Below, in pieces: positions 9,061-20,149 of a DNA stretch of 64,000 nt. The first letter of the stretch is position 1. Every line of letters starts with the position of its first letter. Below the pieces are notes generated by a model. It did not search any database. It was given only the letters and a program-made list of their open reading frames with translations, and had not been told where the DNA came from. Source of the DNA: Valencia hispanica. Its lineage: Eukaryota > Chordata > Actinopteri > Cyprinodontiformes > Valenciidae. The stretch covers positions 16,132,540 through 16,196,539 of the forward strand of contig OY747716.1 in NCBI GenBank assembly GCA_963556495.2, given 5' to 3'. Position numbers and translations under genes: made by a program.

Positions 9061-12000
9061 CCAACCATGAAAATAAATGGAGTTTTACAATATATATCAA
9101 TGTAGACTCAAACAACTATTAAAATAGGTACAGGTTTTCATTTAATCAGTTATATATATATATATATATGTGTGTGTGTATATAATAAAAGCACCAACAT
9201 CACCGGCTTCCCTAATATTTTCAGAATACTCTGTCATTGTTTTCTGTTTCAGAAAATGAAAAGAGGACAGGAAAAATTGAGGACAGCTCAGTGCAGTTTC
9301 TTTCCATCTGTCAATTATTTTTCCTACTTTTGGCAAGTCAGTAATAATTGGATTGTGGTCTGCAGATGCTAAAATCGTTTCTGCGATACTGAGAGGGTAG
9401 AATGGGTGGTCAGGAAAGAGAGAGAGAGGCGCAAAACACAAGAAAACAGCAGCCCTTATGAATTGTATGAGCTCCCATCTAGTTGAATTATAGATTTGCT
9501 CTGGTGTTTTTTATTTTATTTTTTGCCGGAATGATTGACAGAAGGGGTAGTAGGCATGTCTTTAGACGGCATGCCCCTGCCATGAAAATGAAACCTCAAA
9601 CTGCACCACATTAGCTCAGGAATACTCTGTATACCCACAGTTGGGAATGAAATGTCTTGATTGACCTCAGTTGTTTCATTCAGTTAAGAAAAACGGATTT
9701 CATAGCTGTTATTTGTCTGTGCTTATACCATTCCAGTAACAAACAATATGCTGAAATAACTCAACAAAAAACTTAACGGAAGACTTATGGCAAGATTCAT
9801 GAGTTGACTAGAAGCAGTGAAACGGCCCCCATTATTAGGAATCTTGATTTGCTGTGGTTGAAAAAGCCTCTCTTTTAAAACAGCAAAGCAATGTCTATTA
9901 AATCAGTAGAAGCCAATCAAACACAGGTACAGTAAGTTGATAAGAAAATATCTTACCTTTTTAAAATTGTGAAGGACTGACATATTTAACTGTGCTGACG
10001 AGTTATCTGTTGTTGTTGGGGTTTTTTTCAGGTATTTAATCTGACTGTGCTGTGCATCGTCTCTGCTGAGATATTTGTGCAGATGACAGTCCGTACAACA
10101 TACACTTATGTAAACAATCAGAAAGAAAGACACAACATATCTGGGCTAGATGCTAGACAGCTCTATAGAAGTGCTTCATTCAGTAAGTGTGTTTACACCT
10201 GGGCTTGCTACTACTAATGCCTTGATACTGTTTCGTGATTATATTTGAGACTTATTCCGAAAAATGATTCCATGCTAGTGGAATACTCCGAAGTATCAAA
10301 AGCATGGATAGTTTTTGTTTCGTCTTGGTGAAGTTTTTTTGGGGGGACATTAAAGGCCTGAATGTACCCCTCTACATTCGTGAACACAAGTAGCTTAGAT
10401 TGCGCCAACGTGTTCCTAAGGTTGAACCACAGTATCCCTCTCAGAATACACTGTTTTCACTCCACGGTCAAAGGAGGCAATATTATTTTGGCTTTTACGC
10501 TTTCTACTTCGAAGGGGAAGAAGAAGAGAAAGAAAAGGTCGGAACAAAGTGATTTCTCATCAGGAAATCAATGCAGTTTTTTTTCCTGGTGGCTCCTGAG
10601 AAAAATCTTGCCTTTTCGTGAACATCATTGGGTTAACAAATAAACCGTATTTTTATATAGCCTACATGGCATACAAAAGTATATCATAAGCTTTGCACTT
10701 TATTTTTCTAATCTCATGAAGTGTTTTTCACACTTTAGTAAGGTCGAGACTGTCATGTGACCTAAGCGAAATGAAGCACAGCTGAGACATTAGCCTTTCA
10801 ATTTTACAGTTACCTTGTGCCGCTCATACAGTATCAAAACTCAGAGGACCTATGCTAACATTAGCTTATCACTTCAGTAAAGGGCTTTGGAAGAAACATA
10901 CAAGATGTGAGTAAAGTGAAGACTAAAGCTGTATGTGTTAGGCAATAAATGATAAAGCTAGGTTTTTTCAGTGACACATTCCCGTGACAGTATAGATTTC
11001 TTTATCTGGTTAACGTTGAACTGCAGCAGCCTATTGAAGCTAACCTACAGAAAGTCTGATTGGAGACTGAAGCAGCTGGAAGGTCATTGGTAAGTTAAGT
11101 GCTTCACAGTCATAACTAATTTGGACCCTGTATTTCTAATGAAACCTAATTCTCCAGTACATACACAGCTTTTACTTTAATAAAGTGTCAGGATAGGATT
11201 CTGTCAGCAAATACCTTTTCTTAAATGAAGTGGATCTGTATAAGAGTAAAAAAAAAAAAAAAACTGACTGATTTTTCAGAGTTTTTGTATAATAAATGAT
11301 TTCTGAACAAATTTGTTACCTGTGCTGTGTACTGAAGTTAGACCTCACCACAGGTGTTCCTCTGAAATAATTCCCTCTGTACGTCTATTCTGTTATACTG
11401 ATCATTCTGTGGGTTTTGCCTCAGGTTAACTTATGTATAATGTTTCTCTTTCTATTAAATAATTCCTCTAAATCTCTCAGTATTCTGATAATTCCACCTT
11501 TGCATCTGAGACTTCTGGTATAATCTAAAGCACTGCAGGAGTTCTTCTCAGGGAAACAAAAGCACAGGTTATTTTTATTCATTTATGACAGTTTTGACTT
11601 GCTGATTACATTTATTTTTGGTATTCTTTGTTCCATGCAGGTATTCTCTAATGATCAACAGGAAAGAGGTCAATGATGAGAATTTCAAGTTGTTTCTTGC
11701 AAGTGGAGTATGATTTTACTAAGGCTCTAAATGCAAAATCATGCTCTGTTCTTTGCAATGCCATCTTGCCCTCTATGTTTTAAGTTCCCTGGAATCAGGC
11801 AACATTAAATCATCAGTATAGACATCTGTATTGAAGTCTGTCTTTGGAAAAACGTTCTCGAATCGTTGCCTTGTGGTGTTAATATAGGAATAATCATGTG
11901 GCATCAGTTTAGGTACTTGGTGGAAAAAAAAAAAAAGCTATGTTGCAGAGCAACAGACAAGAAAATTTATAAATAGTGATTGGCTAAAAGCTGCTTACAT

Positions 12001-12338
12001 TGCTAAAGTCAGTATACGCTGCATTTGTTTATCTATAAAATCTAAAAGACTGATTAGACCGGATCTGATTTGGCTAATTCTCGACTGAACAGAGATTCTT
12101 TAAAATACAGCTTGAAATTTTTAATTTTATTCTATTTCTACACAAATGATTATTTTGGCATTTTATAGCATTATGACCACCTTTAGATTACGCAAACATA
12201 AAAACAAAAGTATCCTCCTTATTCCTAAAACCCATTTTTATTTTTATGTGTGGACAAGCATTCTTACATGTAAACAATTCTCTTACAGAGTAACAATATG
12301 GCAATATTAACTTTTGCACTTTAATTGGAATAATGGCA
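9061..12338. other. unassigned, AT-rich, no gene
   Basis: The stretch has a (TA)n(TG)n microsatellite at about 9150-9181, an A15 run near 11,251 and an A13 run near 11,923. None of the small ORFs (for example 9142-9441, 9903-10,133, 10,214-10,643) has a recognisable motif or splice pattern. I see no repeat boundary that I can defend. Confidence 0.35.
9150..9181. repeat. (TA)n(TG)n microsatellite
   Basis: Pure TA dinucleotides are followed by TG dinucleotides. Confidence 0.85.
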
Positions 12339-12343
12339 TGTTT

Positions 12344-13100
12344 TGTCATGATTAAAGGTTGACTCATAAGCGGGCACAGGAACACTCAGACTCAAGTTCA
12401 GTTTTCTAAAAGTTTATTTTATTTTGTAGTCGGGGAAGTCACGGGAAGCAGGCTGGCATGGAACTCAACAGGTGGCGACACTGGAGGTAAGGCAGGAGGT
12501 GAGTATGGAAATCAAGACTGCTTGAACTGTTCTTTTTGAGTAAATAGAAAATGGGTTTTGACTCACTGGCGAGGACGAACACCGGACTTGGAGGGAGAGG
12601 TAAGTGATCCAGCAATGCAGAATTCCTGGAGCTGTGTTAGATGTTGATGGAGTTACTCTTCCGCAGGTAGCTGAGAGATATGAGGGAGGCTTGGAGCCGA
12701 CTGAGCTGAAGCAGTTGGACTGGTGGCACAGAGGAGTTTGTAGGAGCGGCCACACCCCAAGGAGACGGACATCCAGGACAGAGACCAACGTGAGAGTGCC
12801 GAGGGAACACCGGAGAATTGATGAGGAATTCCAGAAATACAGGTGAAGCCCGGAAGGAACTGCTATGAGGAACACAGGAGAGAACAGGGTAAGTCCACGG
12901 GTAGGAACAGAGCATACCTAGAGTTAATGTGGTCAGGTTTACCACTCTGAGAAACGGAATCATCTGACATCCGTCTGGTGGATCTGCTCCCTCTAAATAC
13001 TGCTGTGGTGATTGCAGTAATTGGTTCCACCTGTCGCTGCTTCAGCCTCCAGCACCTGTAGAGCAAAGGTGGAAACAGCTCCTCCTGCTGGATCCTGACT
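12344..13100 (-). repeat. 3' LTR (left-hand copy)
   Basis: It is homologous to 16,726-17,487 along its whole length. Its inner terminus reads AGTCAGG where the other copy has TGTCAGG, so the terminal T has mutated. Small indels account for the 5-bp length difference. Confidence 0.93.
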
Positions 13101-13118
13101 CTACCTCCCCTTCAACGG
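13101..13118 (-). promoter_or_regulatory. polypurine tract
   Basis: On the minus strand the bases just before the 3' LTR are GAAGGGGAGGTAG. A purine tract at this place primes plus-strand DNA synthesis in LTR retroelements. It lies just after the stop codon of the pol frame. Confidence 0.75.
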
Positions 13119-13700
13119 TTGCCACCAGGCGGCCGAGTCGAAGAGGTAGACCTCTTCTCGAAGTCGGAGATGAGAGTATGGTCCACAATGAAGGAACGGG
13201 GAACCCAAGAACCCGGGTTGGCGGGGGAGAATCGGGCGAGGGACACAGAGGGCTGGAAGAAACCGGTCTGATCTGGGAGACGTGGAACACTGGATGGATG
13301 CGAAGAGATGTGGGAAGCTTCAGGCGGACCGCCAGAGGACTTAAGACCGCCAGAAAAGGGAATGGCTCCAAAAATCGTGGGGAGAGTTTCCTAGGGTGGG
13401 CCTTGAGATTATTGTTCCTGGCAGACAACCAGACCATTTGACCAGGAATGTATGTGGGCGCGGAGATGCGTCGACGATCAGCGTACCTTTTGTTCTGGAT
13501 GGAAGTGCGCTAGAGGGCTGCCTGAGTCTGTCTCCAAACTCTCTTACAAGACAGGACATAAGATCGAACGGAGGGAAGAACAGAATCCGGGACAGAATTG
13601 GGCAGCAGAGAAGGTTGATAACCAAGAGAGGCCTCAAAAGGTGAACGTCCAGTGGCGGCGGAGATGTGGGCATTATGAGCATACTCAATCCAAGGTAGAA
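13105..13700 (-). pseudogene. pol: integrase C-terminus and damaged chromodomain of pol
   Basis: The GPY/F-like segment (LSPRFLEPFPF) and the HPVFHVSQIRPV segment that precedes the chromodomain in fish Gypsy elements are visible. The chromodomain itself is reduced: after RFSPANPGSWVPRSFI only the final helix-like part (VDHTLISDFEKR) remains before the stop near 13,105. The central aromatic-cage part is absent, so a deletion removed most of the fold. Confidence 0.6.
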
Positions 13701-14450
13701 AGGTACTCTATAAATGAGGATTGGATGAGCATACGCATCGAAGTGCGTCTTCAACCTCCTGATTCAACCGCTCGCATTGTCCATTGGTCTCTGTATGGAA
13801 CCCGGAGGACAGGCAATGTTTGGTCCCCAAGGATCGACAGAACTCCTTCCAGACCTGAGAAGTAAACTGAGAACCCCGATCAGAAACCACTTCCTAGGGG
13901 ATGCCATGAAGCCGGAAGACATGCGTGAAGAGGAGTCTAGCTCGCTGGGCCGCTGAGGGAAGTTTGGACAAATCCACCAGATAACAGGCTTTAGAGAACC
14001 GGTCCACGATGGTGAGAATGACAGTTCGTCCTTTAGACGCGGGGAGGCCGGTGATGAAGTCCAGGGTGATATGAGACCAATGCCGGGCTGGGATAGACAG
14101 GGGCTGAAGGAGATCAGGAGAAGGTTGGTGAACGTTCTTGTTGCGATTACAAAAGTGGCAGGCTGAGACAAACTCAACAACATCTTTATTGAGACCCGGC
14201 CACCAGAAGTATCTGTGCAGGCATGCCGCGGTTCGGCTGACTCCGGGATGGCAGGAGAACTTAGAAGAATGTGCCCATTGGATGGCTTTGGACTGGACTC
14301 CTGATGGAACATACCGTCTTCCCGGTGGACCCCCCCCCCCCCCCCCCCCCCAGGGTCAGGTTCGAGGGACGTAGCACTCTCGATCTGGCGTTCAAGGTCC
14401 CAGGAAAGGCCTCCAATCCGGCAAGAGCTAGGTAAGATTGGTTCCGGTAA
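13700..14450 (-). pseudogene. pol: integrase region of pol (frameshifted)
   Basis: The zinc-binding N-terminal part appears as CHFCNRNK near 14,150. The catalytic core appears as HITLDFITGLPASKG and TIVDRFSKACYLV, and the last part contains [17 protein letters not shown] and then [16 protein letters not shown]. The D, D and E positions are therefore recognisable. A run of 18 C at 14,332-14,349 lies between RNase H and integrase and shifts the frame. Confidence 0.85.
14332..14349. repeat. poly-C run inside the retrotransposon
   Basis: Eighteen consecutive C (plus strand) lie within pol between RNase H and integrase. Such runs slip during replication and also cause assembly error. Confidence 0.9.
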
Positions 14451-14499
14451 TTCAAGATCTGTATCAGGAGAGAATTGGTGTGATGAAGCGTCAGGTTTG

Positions 14500-15090
14500 A
14501 TGTTTTTAGACCCTGGCCTGTTTATGATGGAGAGATTAAACCGGGAGAAAAATAAAGACCAGCGATATTGTCTGGGGTTGAGCCGCTTGGCCTTCTGGAG
14601 ATAGGCTAGGTTCTTGTGGTCAGTGAGGACTAGGAGAGGGATCTCGATGGCCTCCACCCAATGTCTCCACTCCTCCAATGCCAACTTCATGGTGAGTAAT
14701 TCACAGTCCCCCACATCATAACGCCCTTTGGTTGGTGTAAACCTCTTAGGAAAAAAAAGCACAGGGGTGTAGTTTACCGTCAGCCGGGAGATGTTGGGAG
14801 AGAATGGCCCCCACACCAGTGTTTGACACGTCCACTTCAAGGACGAACTGGACGTTGGGGTCAGGTTGGATGAGGATGGGAGCCTGAACAAAACGGCGCT
14901 TAAGCTCAGCAAAGGCATGATCGGTTTCCGAGTTCCAACAAAAGGTGCGCTTGGTAGATGTGAGAGCGGTGAGGGGAGCTGCCACTTTACTGAAACCTCG
15001 AATGAAGCGTTGATAAAAGTTGGCGAATCCCAGGAACCGTTGCAGCTGTTTACGCGTCTGGGGTGGGCCACTCAACTGCGCAAACCTTCA
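14500..15090 (-). pseudogene. pol: RT connection and RNase H region of pol
   Basis: The connection segment includes [18 protein letters not shown], followed by the RNase H opening with [16 protein letters not shown], then after a frameshift the closing block with YDVGDCELLTMKLALEEWRH, LVLTDHKNLAYL and RWSLFFSRFNLSI. These are standard Gypsy RNase H motifs. In the first block the residue after the initial Asp pair is altered (DVSN for DASN/DASD). Confidence 0.85.
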
Positions 15091-15139
15091 CTGCATCAGC
15101 TCTCATGAGTCCTGCTTCAAGAATAAAACCCAGAAAAGT

Positions 15140-15667
15140 GACGGAAGGTTTGTGGAACTCATTTTTCAGCCTTGACGAAGAGACTGTTCTCCAGAAGCCG
15201 GGTGAGTACTTGACGGACGTGGGATCTGTGTTCCTGCAGAGTCTTAGAGTAGATTAGTATGTCATCTACGTAACCAAAAATGTTAAGGAAATCACGGAGA
15301 TCATCATTGATAAGGGCTTGAAAAATGGCAGGGGCGTTAGAGTCCGAAAGGTATGACCTGATACTTGAAATGTCCGATGTGAGTTTTAAATGCCGTCTTC
15401 CACTCATCCCCTTTGCAGATGCGAACCAGGTGATAGGCATTGCGCAGATCCAGTTTAAAAAAAAGTGGTGTCTCAAACGGGTTCAAATGCAGACGAAATG
15501 AGTGGAAGGGAATATTTGTTCTTAACCGTGATATCGTTGAGAGCTTGGTAATCAATGCAAGGGCGGAGTGATTTGTCTCTTCTCAACAACAAAAATCCGG
15601 ACCCTACCGGAGACGTGGATGGCTGAATAAGTCCTGCCTGAAGGGACTCATTGACATATTTTTCCAT
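15140..15667 (-). pseudogene. pol: reverse transcriptase region of pol
   Basis: Three frames overlap to give the RT blocks in order: [68 protein letters not shown] and the active-site box [11 protein letters not shown]. Frame changes near 15,476 and 15,340 break the ORF. The order and motifs are those of Ty3/Gypsy RT. The two Asp of YVDD are intact even though the frame is not. Confidence 0.9.
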
Positions 15668-15724
15668 GGCCTCTCTCTTAGACTGAATAAACTGCCTGCT
15701 GGGAGCGGAGAACCAGGGATTAAG

Positions 15725-16246
15725 TCAATAGCGCAGTGGTAGGGCCGATGAGGCGGGAGTGAGAGTGCTTTTTTTCTTACTGAAAACCGGTAGAAGATCA
15801 TGATATTCGGGGGGGGGAATTAAGGTGAGATCAGGTGGAGGCTCGGGGGAATCAGAAGTGTCACAGCGAGGAACGGCAGAACGGAGACAACTGGAGTGAC
15901 AGGAAGGACTCCAGGAATAAATACGTCGATCGGGCCAGTTAATAATGGGGTTGTGCTCCCCCAGCCAAGGGTAGCCTAGAACGACAGCGGGTTCACTGAC
16001 AGGGAAAACAAACAGGCAAATTTCTTGATGATGATTTCCGGAAACAATGAGAGAAATGGGTTCAGTTTTATGAGTTATGGTTGTAAGACGATGACCACCC
16101 AGAGCTGAGACACTGAAATCCTGTTGAAGGGGAACAACAGGAATAGAAAGTCTTTGAACCAAATCAGAGGAAATAAGATTCTGCTCAGAACTTGCACTTG
16201 AACTTTGCTGACTCCTCTCCAATAGAGGGACAAAAGGTAAGTTCAA
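15725..16246 (-). pseudogene. pol: protease-like region of pol
   Basis: The segment has the typical flanks of the sushi/Gypsy retropepsin: NLISSDLVQRLSIP, a THKTEPISLIVSGNHH segment and LGYPWLGEHNPIINW. The catalytic D-(S/T)-G triplet expected just before NLIS is not present; the place reads SSSASS. Loss of the catalytic Asp would inactivate it. It continues in the same frame towards the RT start (DLTLIPPPEYHDLLPVFSKK). Confidence 0.7.
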
Positions 16247-16249
16247 ACT

Positions 16250-16731
16250 GAGTTTTGAACTCTCGATAGGTGGTTGTAGCTAAATCTGACTGGCTGAATC
16301 TGGCATTAGCCCAATGAAGAGCTCTATCTCGGAGCAAAGCTACCACAAAATAAATTTTGTTAGCATCCGATTGAAAAAGGGTTGGAGATCATTCAAAAGC
16401 AAGAGAACATTGAAGCAAAAAGCCCCTACTTTTGGCAAAATCCCCCGAAAAAGGTTCAGGAGGAGGAGAAACTACCTCTCTAAAGGTCAGAGGAGGAGAA
16501 GGTTGAACAGCTGAAGCGGAAGGATTGGAAGAACTCTGGGCATCAGCTCTGGGTCTGGAAGTGCGAAGTTCGTCTAGAAGTTGTTATTCGAGTAAAGCCC
16601 TGTTGGTAGGCAATATGTTGGTGAGCTAAATCCTGCAATAATGCTTCATGTCGGCCCAACATGGCCCCTTGCTCTGAAAGAGCTGAGGGTAACTGTGCCG
16701 CTGAGTCAGGATGGTAGGATGATTCTGTCAT
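16250..16731 (-). pseudogene. gag: gag (broken, C-terminal part deleted)
   Basis: The frame opens at the ATG at 16,731 (MTESSYHPDS...), inside the end of the 5' LTR. It has an N-terminal segment with SEQGAMLGRHEALLQDL, typical of sushi-type Gag, then after a frameshift a Pro-rich linker, PEPFSGDFAKSRGFLLQ and a capsid-like segment with LLRDRALHWANARF. At least one in-frame stop and one frameshift are visible. The capsid C-terminal half and any zinc knuckle (CX2CX4HX4C) are missing; the frame passes almost directly to the protease-like region, so an internal deletion is likely. Confidence 0.75.
16714..16725 (-). promoter_or_regulatory. candidate self-priming primer-binding site
   Basis: No tRNA-type primer-binding site (TGG...) follows the 5' LTR. 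Instead the first eight bases after it on the minus strand, GAATCATC, are the exact complement of GATGATTC in the LTR at 17,351-17,344, close to the expected transcript 5' end. This is the arrangement known for the Tf1/sushi group, which primes reverse transcription with the 5' end of its own RNA. Eight bases can match by chance, so this is an inference supported by position. Confidence 0.5.
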
Positions 16732-17487
16732 GATTGAAGGCTGACTCATAAGCTGGCACAGGAACACTCAGACTCAAGTTCACAGTTTTCTAAAAGTTTA
16801 TTTTCTTTTGTCGTCGGGGAAGTCATGGGAACCAGGCTAGCATGGAACTCCACAGGTGGCAACACTGGAAGGTAAGGCAGGAGGTGAATATGGAAATCAA
16901 GACTGTTGGAACTGTTCTTTTTGAGTAAAGAGAAAATGGGTTTTGACTCACTGGCGAGGACGAACACCGGACTTGGAGGGGGAGAGGTAAGTGATCCAGC
17001 AATGCAGAATTCCTAGAGCTGTATTAGATGTTGATGGAGTTACTCTTCCGCAGGTAGCTGAGAGATATGAGGGAGGCTTGGAGCCGACGGAGCTGAAGCA
17101 GTTGGACTGGTAGTACAGAGGAGTTTGTAGGAGCGACCACACCACAAGGAGACAGATGTCCAGGACAGAGACCAACGTGAGAGCGCCGAGGGAACGCCGG
17201 AGAATTGATGAGGAATTCCAGAACTACAGGTGAAGCCCGGAAGGAACTGCTACGAGGAACACAGGAGAGAACAGGGCAAATCCACGGGTAGAAACAGAGC
17301 ATACCTCAATTTAATTTGGTCAGGTTTACCACTCTGAGAAACGGAATCATCTGACGTCCGTCTGGTGGATCCGCTCCCTCTAAATACTGCTGTGGTGATT
17401 GCAGTAATTGGTTCCACCTGTTGCTGCTTCAGCCTCCAGCACATGTAGAGCAAAGGTGGAAACAGCTCCTCCTGCTGGATCCTGACA
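16726..17487 (-). repeat. 5' LTR (right-hand copy)
   Basis: Read on the minus strand the LTR starts TGTCAGGATCC and ends CATGACA. A TATTTA box on the minus strand (17,386-17,381) precedes GATGATTC (17,351-17,344) by about 30 bases, giving a plausible transcription start. The last six bases are also the first two codons of the gag frame. Confidence 0.93.
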
Positions 17488-17492
17488 TGTTT

Positions 17493-19130
17493 GCTGCACC
17501 TTCATTTTTTTACAGACTGCAAGGATGACTTAAAAGAAACTTCTACAGCTATATAAAATGGCAAATAATAAAAAATAGTAAAAACTAAAAGTCATGTTTG
17601 TTTCCATATTGTCCTGCTGTATTTCATGTGTCTAATTCACTTAGAGCTCTTATGTTGTGCATTTGTCAGTATTTTTAGTGACACTTTTCCGCTGTAAATT
17701 GAGAAGTCAAGGAGAGATGGAAAAGTCTGGGATGGCATAGACTAAAGAGTTATTATTGAACACAAAAGGTTAAAACTACATTACTCAATATTCCACCAAA
17801 CATAAAACCTGTTCTTCTCCCAGCAGAGCTGTTTATCCTTTTCACAAGTCAATTTTTATTCTATTGTGGTGGGTGGTTTTAGAAGCCCAACATGGGCTTA
17901 GGATTTTCCTCCATGGGCTTTTTTTCACCAAATGAAATAATTTTAAATAATTGTTTTTCAATGGTTGCATCCAATCCAAGATGCCACATTCTTATCAATT
18001 TCTTTTTTGTAGGTAGCTGATGGAAAACCGCAGTGAACGCAGGAATAATCCAGTTTCACTTTGGGTGCATGTCACATGCTGATTAAACATCTGATTAAAG
18101 GTGCAGTCGGAACGGTCCGAGATTCAAGGGGACATGTCTGTGAGAGTGTGATCAGAGAAATAAAACACATTTTTTTAATTCTATGATGCAAAACAGTTAA
18201 TCTTGTCTCATTCTAGTGAGTGAAATGGATCATTATACCCCTTAGTCTTCAAGCCATTGTACAGGTTTCAGTAGGTTAAATTTAATTCTTATTATAAGAC
18301 TTGATTAATTAAAAATTAATTTGAAGACCTAAATTAATTTGGAAAAATAATGCTCACAGCATCCTCCTTAACATTTAAATTGCTCAGTAACTTCATTCAA
18401 CTAAATATAACTTTTTCAACTTTTTGGGGGTTTCTGTGTTCTCACACATAAGCCTTTACAGTAGCTGTTAATGGTAGCAGTTTTTATCCGAAATTAATAT
18501 TTTTCAAACATCACTTCTCTAAATGTATATTGTACAGCTTTGTCACAGTGAAAAAACACATCCTAATTCGCAAATTAGGAGAATAAGAGACAATGGAAAA
18601 AGGACATTTAAGACATACCTTAAAAATGAATTGAGACCTGTGATGGAAAATCTGGGCTTTTTCTGGCCTAAAATTCTGATCTTAAAATTTGAGACATTTT
18701 ATGACTTTACCAGGACCTTGAAAGACATTTTCATTATAAAAGCCTGGCCAGTCCAAGTGCCTGAGTTTGTCCCACCCTCCATGCATTCCACTTTCGCAGC
18801 CTTACACTATTTAATCTATCCCAATCTTTAAAAATCAGCAAAACCATTCTTCTCTGTGATTGAGGGGAAATGGGTTTCGCATGTCAACTAGTGGTTAACC
18901 TCAGAAAAAGTTTCCCCGGTGTTAATCTTGGAAGAGGATCTGAGCTTATTATTGAGGAAAGGCTAATTAAAATCAGTTAACATCTCTGCAAATACCTTTT
19001 CTGCTTGTAAAGGGGAGAAGAAAAAGACACCTGAATAGGCTGACTGTTCTTAGCTGTAACCGAAAGACCTGTGACTGCACCTAATCTGCAAATTATATAA
19101 CTCGCAGGCCATTTCCCTATGTAATTCTGC
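17493..19130. other. unassigned AT-rich stretch
   Basis: No gene or element boundary was recognised. A small palindromic word (AAGCCCAACATGGGCTT) lies near 17,885. The ORF at 18,523-18,831 has no motif that I recognise. Confidence 0.3.
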
Positions 19131-19640
19131 AGGAAACAAAAGGACAGTTATTTCAGGGGGAGCAGTTTTTCCAGCGCAGCGCTGGCATGGGCTCCTGGAG
19201 AACAGCTTCACTCTCTCTCCCTCTCTCTCAGCACCATGAAATGAAAATTTACATTCGCTTAGTGGCGATGTGGCGCTCAGTGGAAGACAGCTGTATTTTT
19301 AATGAGAGCTGGGAGATTTAATTACCTCTGTTTTAGCAGGCAAGATTTCGGCAGTGCAATGACAAGGGATACACAGTGCAGGGAAGAGGTGGCACATAAA
19401 ATTTCTCTGCTCACATCCCAGCGGTCACAGAGCAGAGAAAGGCACGGAGCTAGCAGGCACTGGGGCTGCAATTAATCCAAATTTATTCAACCGCCACTGT
19501 ATAACGCTGATCTGAAGGAGGCCATGGAAATAGGCCGACAGCCTCCACATATGAAAGTATAAAAAAACAAAACAAATAAATACCGGCTTTAAAAAACAAC
19601 TGTATTCCCCAGTTGTTTTGAAGTGTAACACTGAGATTTC
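19130..19640. other. possible conserved non-coding element
   Basis: The stretch has balanced composition, no repeat character and homeodomain-like words (GATTTAATTACC near 19,315; GCAATTAATCC near 19,470). It has no credible ORF. The call is an inference from texture alone. Confidence 0.25.
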
Positions 19641-19854
19641 TAAATGTGATTACTAATGTGAATTTTCCCCAAAGGTCCCGTTTTTATAGCATATGCAAAA
19701 CTGCTACAAGGCTACATCTGACATCTTCATGCTGATTTTTCTCTGCAGATCTCACACATCTCCACGCAGGTGATGACGGTATTGAATGCAGTTACTGGCA
19801 TGACAACACTTTAACAACTACCCAGATAAATCCCTTCCTCTGCAAACTGATTCC

Positions 19855-20135
19855 TATTTTAGTAGCTTGCGAAAGTATTTATGCCCCTTTAACTTTTTCA
19901 CAGTTTGTCATATTGAAACTGCAAACTTCAATTTGCTGTTACTAGAATTTTTATGGTAAACGAGCAAAATGTCAATGTTTTTCTACTGAACTGTTTTACA
20001 AATGAACTAAATAAACTAAAATAAAATAAACAAAATGCAGCACACTTAGACATGGTACTTAGTGTAATCGCCTTTTGCTACAATTAAAGCTGGAAGTCTT
20101 TTGAGGTATGACAGACATTTTTGCCCATTCTTGCA
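19855..20135. mobile_element. Tc1-like transposon terminal fragment
   Basis: The block begins GCGAAAGTATTTATGCCCCTTT, then AACTTTTTCACAGTTTGTCA and TGAAACTGCAAACTTCAAT, and ends with GCTGGAAGTCTTTTGAGGTATG and TTTTTGCCCATTCTTGCAAA. These are words that I know from the termini and flanks of a widespread fish Tc1-like family. A related 3' terminal piece lies at 33,630-33,960. The coding part is not recognisable here. Confidence 0.5.
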
Positions 20136-20149
20136 AAAAAGCTAAATTC

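Larger units (their letters stand above)
12344..17487 (-). mobile_element. Ty3/Gypsy LTR retrotransposon, sushi-like chromovirus, degraded
   Basis: Two LTRs of 757 and 762 bp bound 3.6 kb of broken gag-pol on the minus strand. The identical 5-bp TGTTT flanks both sides (12,339-12,343 and 17,488-17,492), so the element inserted once and stayed intact at its ends. Domain order on the minus strand is gag, protease-like, RT with a YVDD-type box, RNase H, integrase, then the remains of a chromodomain, which is the Ty3/Gypsy order. Many stops and frameshifts, an internal gag deletion and a C18 run make it inactive. The first 240 aligned LTR bases differ at about 16 places by eye, so the insertion is not recent. 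Confidence 0.95.

Noticed and set aside
13764..15071. 435-aa ORF as one protein
   Set aside because: Only its first ~200 codons are RNase H; the rest is an off-frame reading of integrase after the poly-C run.
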